Below are positions 19,009-27,993 of a stretch of 64,000 nt of DNA, piece after piece. This DNA comes from an uncultured Eubacteriales bacterium (GTDB lineage: Bacteria; Bacillota; Clostridia; Oscillospirales; Ruminococcaceae): assembly GCA_900319075.1 (NCBI GenBank), contig ONMZ01000002.1, positions 44,279 through 108,278 on the forward strand, read 5' to 3'. The notes below the pieces were generated by a model. It had not been told where the DNA came from and searched no databases. It saw nothing but the letters and a program-made list of their open reading frames with translations. Position 1 is the stretch's first letter; every line of letters begins with the position of its first letter. A program made the position numbers and the translations under genes.

Positions 19009-21393
19009 ATGAAACCGAATGCGAAAAAAAGAAGCGCAAATAAAAACGGTGCGGTTCTCGTCACAGCGGTATGCGTTTTGCTTGTAATGTCTATCCTTAT
19101 GAGCGCAACTATCGGCTACGTTGCAACCAATAGGAAAAAGACGAACTCAAATTACAGCAAAAAACAGGCTTATCTTACTGCTTCCAACACGCTTAAAGGC
19201 TTTGTTGAAAAGGTAAAGATAATGACCGGCAAACCTGTTTCCGACGGATCCGGTCCTGAGGGTACCGCTAAGGATGTGGCTGAACAGCTTCAGAACATCC
19301 AGGCTCTCCAGGCACTTGCTGCTGCTAAAGGAGGAGAAGGTACAGAGGTCGACGTAACCTATGACGGTGAGGTCAATCAGTCAGGTTACAGGATAGGTAC
19401 TACCAAACTGAGAATATCTCAGGATAACGGCAGTGCCAGCGACCTTGTTTTGACTGCAACTACAACATATGGCAATGAGACCGAAAAGGTTGCAGCTCAT
19501 ATCTCATTAACTGCAAAGAAAAAACCTGCAAGATTTACAAACACTATCGAGTGGATGGGTAAGGACGGACTTGATCTTAACAACTTGAGCGTTGTGGGTG
19601 ACACCGCTGTTCTGGATCAGGATAGTTCTAAAAAGGTTTATCAGATGACAAACGATGTTCAGCTCAAAGGTTCACTTTACATCTGGGGTTCCATCAAGAA
19701 CAAGAATACAGGTGGACAGAGCATTGACTTCCACCCCAATATCCAAGATAATTCAAGGGGTTCTTTCGTTCAGGTATCACGCGACTGGTACGGCGGTCTG
19801 AAGGCAACTTCCTATAAACAGGGAAATGACGGCTTCAACTATGTTTATGTTGGCGGAACTATGTATATTGAAGCTGTTGACGGCGGCGGAGACAATGTTA
19901 ATGTGGGTAAGGATAACTATGAGATCGATATTATTACTCACAGCGTAAAAATGACGGGTAACACATGGAACCAGAAGGGTAACCTCTATGTTTATAAGAA
20001 CAATACTCCCGATGCTGATATTATAAATAACGGAAGCTTTATTCTCAACAAGGGCAGCGTTGATATCGACGGTGACGTATTTATCGAGGGCGACCTTGTT
20101 GTAAGTAGCGGTTATACCTTTAAGTGCAAAAACCTTGACGTTGCCGGAGAGATCAAAGGCACAGGCTCCGTTACAGTTACCGGTAAGAAGAGCGTGGGCG
20201 CCGATGCCAAAATCGACAAGTCCGATACCGGTAGAGGCTCTGAGCCTAAAATGACGATCAACTCTTCAACATACAAGTATATGCCTGAGGACTTCTTTAA
20301 GAATAACGACGGCGTTTCAAACGAAGATTTTGCAAAGAAGTACGCTGATTTCTATAACGGAAATAATACCTACGACCTGCTCAACGATTCTCCAAGCTAT
20401 ACCGATGATGATACAGGTGCAAAGTTCAATTATCATGTAAAACAAAGCTGTTCGTTCACTCTTGACTTTGATATATACGGAAAGAACGGCGCATATAAGA
20501 ATAAGAAAGGTGTTCCTTGGGATAAGGACTACATTATTCTTATTGACGTAGACGATTCCACCGGAGATGTCCTTGTCAGACTTAAAGACGGCGTTCTCCT
20601 TGGCGGAAACGGTAAAAACTGTGAGATCGTTGTAAGAAACAAATCCACCCCGAAACCTGCTATTCTCGGTGACGGCACAGAGGTTATGGAGCATCAGTAT
20701 AACTGCTACTTTGTTTCTGATTCAGGTAATTCCATCACCTTCAACGGTAAAGATGATAATGGTGTTTCACAGCATTCAGGATCAAAGGCAGGCGCTTTTG
20801 AGTTCAACTTTATTAACCTGTTTGATTACGACACATATGTAAGAATGCTTAAACCGGAGTATTATCAGAATGCTAACAGAAGCCCGCAGAGCGTTAACAA
20901 TTACGTTAAAGATGATTTCTATTTCAATCCTACACGTGATGAGAGCCTTACTTATAAGGATCCAACCGGAAAGGTTCATGACACATTCTGTCCTGGATCT
21001 TCAAGCATTATCTTCCTTCTCGGCGAGAACTTCAGCTTAGGTTGTAAGTACGATCCTGAAAAGGGTAAGACAAATGCTCAGGAAGGATTTGTCGGAAAAG
21101 GTCAGGCTAACGCACCGTTCGTTCAGGCAACAGTTTATGCTCCTCAGGGCGCATATGCACCTAAAACCCAGAACCTTGCATTTAATGTTGTCAACTCTGA
21201 CGGCAGTCTTTATAACACCAGCAAGCAGCCGATCCAGGGTGTTGGAGTGTTCATTGCCGGCGCATTTAATAACAAGGAGAAAAGTATATATGTTTATACC
21301 GAGCCTTCCGGATCGTCTGTTCTTGCAAATGCAAAGGGCGATAAAGAGGGTAATATCACAGGATTTGAGCTTGACAGGTACGATCATTACTAA
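19009..21393 (+). CDS. PilX-like large surface subunit, 794 aa
   Basis: The N-terminus has one TM helix (about 18-38, NGAVLVTAVCVLLVM) preceded by a Lys/Arg-rich tail, like the PilX/GspK minor pilins, but without a clear class III GFTLVE site. The remainder is an unusually long exodomain. Residues about 210-420 repeat short beta segments with alternating Gly/Asp/Asn (DIDGDVFIEGDLVVSSG), consistent with a right-handed beta-helix. It lacks cysteine-rich or LPXTG signals. It sits between pilO and two prepilin genes, so a tip or minor subunit with a binding role is the inference. No family name is claimed. Confidence 0.7.
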   Translation: MKPNAKKRSANKNGAVLVTAVCVLLVMSILMSATIGYVATNRKKTNSNYSKKQAYLTASNTLKGFVEKVKIMTGKPVSDGSGPEGTAKDVAEQLQNIQALQALAAAKGGEGTEVDVTYDGEVNQSGYRIGTTKLRISQDNGSASDLVLTATTTYGNETEKVAAHISLTAKKKPARFTNTIEWMGKDGLDLNNLSVVGDTAVLDQDSSKKVYQMTNDVQLKGSLYIWGSIKNKNTGGQSIDFHPNIQDNSRGSFVQVSRDWYGGLKATSYKQGNDGFNYVYVGGTMYIEAVDGGGDNVNVGKDNYEIDIITHSVKMTGNTWNQKGNLYVYKNNTPDADIINNGSFILNKGSVDIDGDVFIEGDLVVSSGYTFKCKNLDVAGEIKGTGSVTVTGKKSVGADAKIDKSDTGRGSEPKMTINSSTYKYMPEDFFKNNDGVSNEDFAKKYADFYNGNNTYDLLNDSPSYTDDDTGAKFNYHVKQSCSFTLDFDIYGKNGAYKNKKGVPWDKDYIILIDVDDSTGDVLVRLKDGVLLGGNGKNCEIVVRNKSTPKPAILGDGTEVMEHQYNCYFVSDSGNSITFNGKDDNGVSQHSGSKAGAFEFNFINLFDYDTYVRMLKPEYYQNANRSPQSVNNYVKDDFYFNPTRDESLTYKDPTGKVHDTFCPGSSSIIFLLGENFSLGCKYDPEKGKTNAQEGFVGKGQANAPFVQATVYAPQGAYAPKTQNLAFNVVNSDGSLYNTSKQPIQGVGVFIAGAFNNKEKSIYVYTEPSGSSVLANAKGDKEGNITGFELDRYDHY

Positions 21394-21410
21394 TACAGGA
21401 GGCGAGATAC

Positions 21411-22166
21411 ATGAAAAATACTAATAAAAAAGGTATGACTCTTGTTGAAGTAATTATTTCGATGTGTATTCTTGCCGCTATTGCAGGTATGTTTATTACC
21501 ATTGCGGTCGCTGCAAAGAAAAAGAATGCTGATACTGCCCAGCGAAGCAGAGAAATGTACGAACAGGCAGCTGCAGCAGAGTCGTTCAATACCAGCGTAA
21601 AGTATGATACCGATACGATCAAGGTAAGCAAACTTCTTACCAATGGACCGAGTAATTCTGTTAAGATATCCGCTGATTTCAAAACCATCAAGCTTGAGAC
21701 CAACGCTTCTGCCTATAAAGTTACAAGAAGAGGCAAGGATGGAAACGATAAGGACTATAATCTGAGATTTTTCAGAAGTGATAACGTGAATATCGCTACT
21801 CCGGATCCATCAACAGGAAAGTATTGGGTCAAGGTATTTAATCACACAGGTATGTCGCTTGACGTAACTTATCTGGCAAATGACGGAACATTCTTTGACC
21901 TTAAAGAAAGTCCGTTAACTAATCCGGGTGTTGTGATCCCTAACGAAACTTGTTCTCAGCTGGGGTATCAGGTGGGAAGCAGTGCAGAATTGTTCAAGCT
22001 TGTTGACTATAACGATAATAGCATTACATTTGGATCTGGATCGTTTACTAAAGATAGTATCGAGAAGTTCATGGAAAAGGTTAACGGCAATAAGACAGGT
22101 AATATTATAATTCATATCTGTGACGGCCTTGAGCTCAAGAACGAGGAAGAATATGAAAAGGGGTGA
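21411..22166 (+). CDS. Class III prepilin (pseudopilin), 251 aa
   Basis: Begins with a short basic leader ending in Gly8, then the processed N-terminus MTLVEVIISMCILAAIAG with Glu at +5, the type IV prepilin methylation motif recognised by PilD. After the hydrophobic helix (about 9-32) the exodomain has no known fold by eye. At 251 aa it is larger than most major pilins (about 150 aa). RBS ACAGGAGGCG precedes the ATG; it is 17 nt after the PilX-like gene. Whether it is the major or a minor pilin is not decidable here. Confidence 0.85.
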   Translation: MKNTNKKGMTLVEVIISMCILAAIAGMFITIAVAAKKKNADTAQRSREMYEQAAAAESFNTSVKYDTDTIKVSKLLTNGPSNSVKISADFKTIKLETNASAYKVTRRGKDGNDKDYNLRFFRSDNVNIATPDPSTGKYWVKVFNHTGMSLDVTYLANDGTFFDLKESPLTNPGVVIPNETCSQLGYQVGSSAELFKLVDYNDNSITFGSGSFTKDSIEKFMEKVNGNKTGNIIIHICDGLELKNEEEYEKG

Positions 22167-22170
22167 TCGT

Positions 22171-24087
22171 ATGAATAATTCAAAAAAGAAGAATCTTAAC
22201 GGTTTTACCCTTGTTGAGCTTATCGTTGTTATAAGTATCTTTGGCGCAATAATGGTTGCGATCCTGAACTTTTTGAAGCCTGCAAATACGATCCATGATG
22301 ATACCCAGGCTACGATGGATGCAAACCTTATCAGCTCAGGTCTGATAGAGTATGTTGACGATGAGTTGAGATACGCTACAAATGTTCTTGTAATTGAGGA
22401 CTTTAAGGGCGTTCCAAAGGTTTCACCTAAGGGTATTGTAAGTGATGAGTGGCCTTCACTTGCGTTTACTAACTGTATTGTTATCGACAACAATAATCTC
22501 AGAGGCTACGCTCTCAGCGATTATTCCGGTGACGATACCGACAGACTTGATAAGAGGATGGGCGCAACAGGCTGTATTTATAAGGTATCAAAACTGGATC
22601 AGGGCGGTTTTGATTTCAATAACGCCACCGTTGCAATGGGCGTAGATTTCTACGACAAATTCATGTTTGATATTTCGGCATCTACAAACCTGAACTATAC
22701 CGATGCCAATAAGAACCTTAAAGCGGTTAATTTCAATATCACAACATATTCTCCCGTCTATAACAACGGAACATATGAGTTTACCAAAAAGAGATTTGAG
22801 AGAGATACCGTTAAGTCCGCTGATACAGCTCAGCGTAAGAGCACAGGTAACGTTATTAACCTGACAAACATCAACAATGCCGAAAGACCTGACTGGAACG
22901 TACGTAACCTCAAGTTTACAACGGATATGGATGAAAATCTGTTTGGCAAGTATGTTGAAAATGCAGATGCTCCTGCCGGATGTACTCCGCAGCAGGCTAA
23001 GTACTATGAGGTAAGCGATACAAACAGGTATACCTATATCTTCTATCAGAAGAAAAAGAGCGCAAAAAAATGTACATTGTCATTTATGTACGCTGACAGC
23101 TCACCTGTTTCACCGGGTGCAGCAGTTCGTGATCCTATCGAAATAGAAAAGGGCTCTAAGTTCAAGCTCTTCCCAACAGCACCTGCTGCTCCTTCCGGAT
23201 ATGATGCTCCGTACTGGCTTGCCGGAGGAAAAAAAGTCGATACCACTGCCGGTGTTGAGGTAAATGAAGATATTACGTTCGTTCTTGTTTACAACGAAAA
23301 GAAACCAAACGCCGATCAGGTGTGGGTAACTTGGCTTGACGAAAGCGGAAACGTTTATCAGAAGAACTTGGAAACTAAGGCAGCAGAAGGCTCCTTCCAG
23401 AGTGCAACTGAACCTGGAGGCTCACCTTATGATGCAGACAAATTTGACCACGAGTGGGTCGAACAGTCTACGGGAACAAAATGCTCAGAGGTCAATATAA
23501 ACGGACCAAAGACTTTTGTAGCTAAGAAGATAGCTAAGCCTAAGCTTACATTCTCCACAAACGGTACTGATGTAGATTCAGAGATCTATGTAAGCAAGGG
23601 CACAAAGATGAGCGCCGTTACTATTCCGAATGCCGTTCCAAGCAAGATACCTTCCGATAAGATCTTTGATAAGTGGGTAATTGACGGTAAAGAATCTGAG
23701 AAGATCGAGGATTACACCGTTAATGAAGATACCAAATTCAAATGTGTATTTAAGGATAAACCACCTATCCCATCCGGTTCATCTGTTGTAAAGATCCACG
23801 TTAAGTCGATATTTAGCTATAATAATAATGCTGCTGTAACTTGCTCAAATCAGGCTGCTGATTTCTCCGTTTCAGGAGATGCAACAGTTGCAAGACATAA
23901 GGGTAATCACTATGGTGATATCCTTGTAAATCAGCTTGGCGAAAACAGAAACTTTGAGTTTACATTCTATACTCCGGATATCACTATACAGCTTCAGTGG
24001 GCCGGCGCAAGAAAGTTTGAAAACAACGGTTCTGTATATGAGGTTTGGTATAAGGACGGAAATTTCTATGATACCGACCCGGGCTAA
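22171..24087 (+). CDS. Large prepilin with repeat-bearing exodomain, 638 aa
   Basis: Starts at ATG 22171 after AAAAGGGGTG, just 4 nt after the previous stop. It has a leader ending at Gly11, then FTLVELIVVISIFGA with Glu at +5, so it should be processed by PilD. Residues about 35-305 form the pilin-like region. From about 305 to 540 come beta-rich modules each ending in a phrase like EDITFVLVYNEK or EDTKFKCVFKDK, with a DKWVIDGKE-type core, resembling the InlB B-repeat / beta-grasp repeats of Gram-positive adhesins. A final beta domain (545-638) carries no known motif. Confidence 0.8.
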   Translation: MNNSKKKNLNGFTLVELIVVISIFGAIMVAILNFLKPANTIHDDTQATMDANLISSGLIEYVDDELRYATNVLVIEDFKGVPKVSPKGIVSDEWPSLAFTNCIVIDNNNLRGYALSDYSGDDTDRLDKRMGATGCIYKVSKLDQGGFDFNNATVAMGVDFYDKFMFDISASTNLNYTDANKNLKAVNFNITTYSPVYNNGTYEFTKKRFERDTVKSADTAQRKSTGNVINLTNINNAERPDWNVRNLKFTTDMDENLFGKYVENADAPAGCTPQQAKYYEVSDTNRYTYIFYQKKKSAKKCTLSFMYADSSPVSPGAAVRDPIEIEKGSKFKLFPTAPAAPSGYDAPYWLAGGKKVDTTAGVEVNEDITFVLVYNEKKPNADQVWVTWLDESGNVYQKNLETKAAEGSFQSATEPGGSPYDADKFDHEWVEQSTGTKCSEVNINGPKTFVAKKIAKPKLTFSTNGTDVDSEIYVSKGTKMSAVTIPNAVPSKIPSDKIFDKWVIDGKESEKIEDYTVNEDTKFKCVFKDKPPIPSGSSVVKIHVKSIFSYNNNAAVTCSNQAADFSVSGDATVARHKGNHYGDILVNQLGENRNFEFTFYTPDITIQLQWAGARKFENNGSVYEVWYKDGNFYDTDPG

Positions 24088-24109
24088 AGCAAATTATTAA
24101 AAATTTCTC

Positions 24110-24178
24110 AGGGCTGAGTCTTTCAGCCCTGCTGAAAAGAACCCCTTAACAGCCAACGGTTGTTAAGAGGCTCTTTTG
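24110..24178 (+). terminator. Tandem hairpins ending the pilus operon
   Basis: First hairpin AGGGCTGA-GTCT-TCAGCCCT (24110-24130); second, CTTAACAGCC-AAC-GGTTGTTAAG (24145-24167), a perfect pairing with one G-T, followed by AGGCTCTTTTG. Confidence 0.7.
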
Positions 24179-24185
24179 AGCAAAA

Positions 24186-24217
24186 ATAAACCGCCCGACC
24201 TTTTCAGGCGAGCGGAT
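24186..24217 (-). terminator. Terminator of pilD
   Basis: On the minus strand CCGC-T-CGCCT-GAAA-AGG-T-CG-G-GCGG is followed by TTTATTTTTG. Confidence 0.6.
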
Positions 24218-24242
24218 GAAGTTTGCGATTTTTTATGGTTTT

Positions 24243-25055
24243 TTATGGCGTGATCTCAAGGATCTCATACAGTCCTGTGATCCTCATGTACCAGTCGCCT
24301 ATGACGTCGCCAAAGAATATGGACGCTGCAACTCCAAGAGAAAGATACGGACCAAATGCAAATTTTGAGCTTCCGCTGAATTTCTTTTGAGCAAGCCCTC
24401 CGATAGAACCGGTGACAAGGGCAATACCAAGTGCAACCAGTATCCCTTGAGTTCCAAGGTAAAGTCCTGCGGCAGCCATAAGATAAAAGTCGCCCCATCC
24501 CATTGCTCTTTCACGGGAAATGAGAACTACAAGTAAAAGCGGTATGCTCGCTGCGAAGGCACCTATGATGTGAGACTTTGTGTCGATGCCGAAGATACCA
24601 TTGCAAAGTATCATTTCCAAAACAGCCATAACTGCAATGAATACAACCACCCATATGTTTATCAGCTGTGTGTCCCAGTCCATGAAGAAAATTACTACAA
24701 GTGCCGAAAGTACCAGACAGGTGAGCACTATGTACATGGGGAAGGATACAATGTCAAAGAATAAAGCACATACCAGCCATAAAACACCGTTGAGAAGCTC
24801 AACGACTGTGTATCTGGGCGAGATCTTTGCACCGCAACTGCGGCATTTTCCTCGAAGCAAGCACCAGCTTATAATTGGGATAAGATCTCTGCGCTTGATC
24901 TCCTCCCCGCAGGTCATGCAGTGTGAGTTGCGCTTAATAAGGCTTTCGTTTTTCGGCAGCCTGTATATACATACGTTCAGGAAACTGCCTACGCATACAC
25001 CGAAAATAAACATGAAAATGTAAATTATGATGTAGTAGAATGAAAGTTTATCCAA
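24243..25055 (-). CDS. pilD: Prepilin peptidase PilD (A24 family)
   Basis: Membrane aspartyl protease that cleaves and N-methylates prepilins. The 270-aa product has the N-terminal GSFLNVCIYRLP motif, a zinc-binding pair of CxxC motifs (CMTCGEE and CRSCGAK), and multiple TM helices. Catalytic Asp residues are in MDWDTQLIN and the GWGDFYLM motif. It is transcribed opposite to the rest of the pilus cluster. The start is TTG at 25053-25055, after AAGGGGGA. Activity against both prepilins upstream is inferred. Confidence 0.93.
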   Translation of the reverse strand: MDKLSFYYIIIYIFMFIFGVCVGSFLNVCIYRLPKNESLIKRNSHCMTCGEEIKRRDLIPIISWCLLRGKCRSCGAKISPRYTVVELLNGVLWLVCALFFDIVSFPMYIVLTCLVLSALVVIFFMDWDTQLINIWVVVFIAVMAVLEMILCNGIFGIDTKSHIIGAFAASIPLLLVVLISRERAMGWGDFYLMAAAGLYLGTQGILVALGIALVTGSIGGLAQKKFSGSSKFAFGPYLSLGVAASIFFGDVIGDWYMRITGLYEILEITP

Positions 25056-25168
25056 GTTTTTTATCCCCCTTTCAGGATACTAAACATATTTTAGCACATC
25101 AATGTGAAAAATACAATAGATATTATAAATATTTTACCACACATTAGTGAGGAGTTAGGAGAGAAAAT

Positions 25169-26842
25169 ATGAGAAACGGACCAGTCGGACAGTATCTTGT
25201 TGAAAAGAAGCTTATTACCGAAGCTCAACTTCAGGAAGTGCTGACCAAACAGAAAGAATCAAAGGGTAAAATGTTCGGTGACGTTATCGTCGAAATGGGC
25301 TTTATTACCGATGTCCAGTTTGCCGAGGTGCTTGCTGAAAGATTGAGTATCCCGTTTGTTGACCTTGATAACGTTGAGCTGCTTCCAGATGTGGTCAAAA
25401 AGATACCTGAGGCCTCCGCAAGAAAGTACAGCGTTATTGCCGTAGAAAAAATGGGCAAGCGTCTTACGGTCGCAACAAATGATCCGAGTAACTTCTATGT
25501 CCTTGAAGATCTAAGAGTTATCACAGGCTGTAACGTAAGACCTGTTATGGCAACTAAGGCTGCTCTTAACAGAGCCATCGGTAGGCTTTATTCACAAGGA
25601 CAGGTTGACAGCGTGGTCGATGAGGCTACCAAGGAGAAGGAAGAGGAGCTTAACCTTGAGGATATCGACCTCAGTGCCGACAGAATTGAAAATGCGCCTA
25701 TCGTTAAGCTTGCCACAGCCATTGTGGAAAACGCTTTCCGACAGAACGCAACCGATATTCATATCGAGCCTTTCAAGGATCTCACTAAGATAAGAATAAG
25801 AATCAACGGTGACCTTGTTGAGCTTATGACCCTTTCACCTGCGCTTCATGTTTCACTTGTAACAAGATATAAGATCCTTTCCGGAATGAATATCGCCGAG
25901 AAGCGTGTCCCTCAGGACGGACGTATGTCCCAGACCATAGACGGATCGGTAGTTGACCTTCGTGTATCTAACCTTCCTATGGTTTACGGCGAAAAGGTCG
26001 TTATCCGTATTCTTGCCAGCGATAGTTCAGTCAGAAAGATCCAGGATCTTGGTATGACAGACTATAACTACGAAAGATTCGTATCCTGCCTTAAAGTGCC
26101 GCAGGGCGTGGTGCTCGTAACAGGACCTACAGGTTCCGGTAAATCTACCACCCTTTATGCAGCTTTGGGTGAGATCGCTAAGCCAAATCTTAACGTTATC
26201 ACCGTCGAAGACCCTGTTGAGAAGAAGATCGCCAATATAAATCAGTGTCAGATAAACGAAAAAGCGGGTATGACCTTTGGTGCAGCCCTGCGTTCTATCC
26301 TTCGTCAGGACCCTGATATTATAATGGTCGGAGAAATGCGTGATACCGAGACAGCCGAGATTGCTATCAGAGCGGCTATCACAGGACACCTTGTGCTTTC
26401 CACACTTCATACAAACGATGCAGCATCAACTGTAACAAGACTTGTGGATATGGGTGTTGAGCCTTACATGGTTGCAACTTCCCTTATCGGTATCGTTGCA
26501 CAGCGTCTTACCAAGACTCTGTGTCCGGAATGTAAAAAACCAAGAATGTCGACCCCTGATGAGGATAAGCTTATGGGTATAGACCATTCTGTAATGGTTT
26601 ATGACGCAGGCGGATGTCCTAAGTGCAATAACACAGGCTATAACGGACGTACCGCTATCCATGAGATACTCCTTGCAACTGCAAGAATGCAGATACTTAT
26701 CACAGGCGGAGCAAAAGCCGATGAGATAGCTGAGCTTGCAAAAGAAGAGGGAACACTTCTTCTTAGAGACAACGTTTCTAAACTTGTTCAGGAGGGAAGA
26801 ACCTCAATGGAGGAGCTTATCCGTGTAACATATGCTGTTTAA
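25169..26842 (+). CDS. pilB: Pilus extension ATPase PilB (GspE family)
   Basis: Hexameric ATPase that drives pilin polymerisation through PilC. The 557-aa product has the N-terminal T2SSE_N domain (LVEKKLITEAQLQEVL), the Walker A GPTGSGKS near residue 319, the Asp box, Walker B (DPDIIMVGEMRD), the His box (LHTND), and the C-terminal zinc site (CPEC and CPKC). All motifs are intact. RBS GGAGTTAGGAGAG precedes the ATG. Divergent from pilD across a 113-nt AT-rich gap that must contain a promoter; I could not identify it with confidence. Confidence 0.94.
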   Translation: MRNGPVGQYLVEKKLITEAQLQEVLTKQKESKGKMFGDVIVEMGFITDVQFAEVLAERLSIPFVDLDNVELLPDVVKKIPEASARKYSVIAVEKMGKRLTVATNDPSNFYVLEDLRVITGCNVRPVMATKAALNRAIGRLYSQGQVDSVVDEATKEKEEELNLEDIDLSADRIENAPIVKLATAIVENAFRQNATDIHIEPFKDLTKIRIRINGDLVELMTLSPALHVSLVTRYKILSGMNIAEKRVPQDGRMSQTIDGSVVDLRVSNLPMVYGEKVVIRILASDSSVRKIQDLGMTDYNYERFVSCLKVPQGVVLVTGPTGSGKSTTLYAALGEIAKPNLNVITVEDPVEKKIANINQCQINEKAGMTFGAALRSILRQDPDIIMVGEMRDTETAEIAIRAAITGHLVLSTLHTNDAASTVTRLVDMGVEPYMVATSLIGIVAQRLTKTLCPECKKPRMSTPDEDKLMGIDHSVMVYDAGGCPKCNNTGYNGRTAIHEILLATARMQILITGGAKADEIAELAKEEGTLLLRDNVSKLVQEGRTSMEELIRVTYAV

Positions 26843-26880
26843 TTATAACTATAATAAACAAAAATTGGAGGTAAAAGACA

Positions 26881-27954
26881 ATGGCAGTGGACATTAACAA
26901 AATTCTTGATGAGGCGAGAGCGCTCGGATGCTCTGACCTTCACTTCACCGTGGGAATCCCCCCTATCGTAAGACAGGGCGGTAACTTGAGGAAGCTTTCC
27001 TCATATCCTGACATGACGGAGATCGAAATTCAGAACATCACCAAGGATATGTGTAACGATAAACAAAGACAGCAGATAAAGGACCATATCGACACCGACT
27101 TTACATACGTTTCTACCAGAGGCTTCCGTCACCGTGTAAACGTATACCGTCAGAGAGGTTCAACGGCTATCGCTATCCGTCTGCTGAGAAACGATATCCC
27201 TACACTGACAGACCTTAACCTTCCGCCGGTACTTGCCGAGTTCGTTATGAGACCAAGAGGACTGGTGCTTGTAACAGGTCCTACCGGTTCCGGTAAGTCA
27301 ACAACCCTGGCAGCTATGATCGACTATGTTAATATCCACAAGTCAGCTCACATAATCACAGTCGAGGACCCTATCGAGTATATGCACGCTCATAAAAGAT
27401 GTATGGTTAACCAAAGAGAGGTCGGACCTGATGTACCAAGCTTCTCCCTCTCCCTTCGTGCAGCACTTCGTGAGGACCCGGATATCATCCTCGTAGGAGA
27501 AATGAGAGACTTTGAAACGATCGAAGCCGCTGTTACCGCCGCTGAAACAGGTCACCTTGTAATGAGTACCCTTCATACAACGGACGCAGCTTCCACCATC
27601 GACCGTATCATCGACGTATTCCCGGCTCACCAGCAGCACCAGATCAGAACTCAGCTGGCATCGGTTCTCGTTGGTATCTGTACACAGACACTTTGCCGTA
27701 CTTTTGACGGCACAAGCCGTGTAGCTTGCTGTGAGATCCTTAACGCTACCGACTCTATCAAGGCTATGATCCGTGATGATAAGGTACACCTTATCGGTTC
27801 TGCAATGCAGACAGGTAAAGCACAGGGAATGCAGACCATGGACCAGGAGCTTGCTAAGCTCGTTAAATCCAGAACGATCTCTATGGATGTTGCTCTTGAA
27901 AAGTGTGCAAATGCACAGGACCTCAAGAGATTTATCGCAGACACCAGAGGTTAA
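26881..27954 (+). CDS. pilT: Pilus retraction ATPase PilT
   Basis: Hexameric ATPase driving pilus retraction and twitching. The 357-aa product has N-terminal PAS-like region, Walker A GPTGSGKS near residue 133, Walker B (DIILVGEMRD) and the LHTTDAASTIDRIID stretch. The C-terminus carries the AIRAS-equivalent region, though a shorter DSIKAMI version. RBS GGAGG precedes the ATG; it follows pilB by 38 nt and ends at a strong terminator. Presence of PilT indicates the pilus is retractable rather than only a type II pseudopilus. Confidence 0.94.
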   Translation: MAVDINKILDEARALGCSDLHFTVGIPPIVRQGGNLRKLSSYPDMTEIEIQNITKDMCNDKQRQQIKDHIDTDFTYVSTRGFRHRVNVYRQRGSTAIAIRLLRNDIPTLTDLNLPPVLAEFVMRPRGLVLVTGPTGSGKSTTLAAMIDYVNIHKSAHIITVEDPIEYMHAHKRCMVNQREVGPDVPSFSLSLRAALREDPDIILVGEMRDFETIEAAVTAAETGHLVMSTLHTTDAASTIDRIIDVFPAHQQHQIRTQLASVLVGICTQTLCRTFDGTSRVACCEILNATDSIKAMIRDDKVHLIGSAMQTGKAQGMQTMDQELAKLVKSRTISMDVALEKCANAQDLKRFIADTRG

Positions 27955-27964
27955 TAATAAAAAT

Positions 27965-27993
27965 CAAAGCCCCGATCTTTCGGGGCTTTTTTT
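27965..27993 (+). terminator. Bidirectional terminator between pilT and the DMT transporter
   Basis: AAAGCCCCG-ATCTT-CGGGGCTTT with T runs on both sides. Confidence 0.9.
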
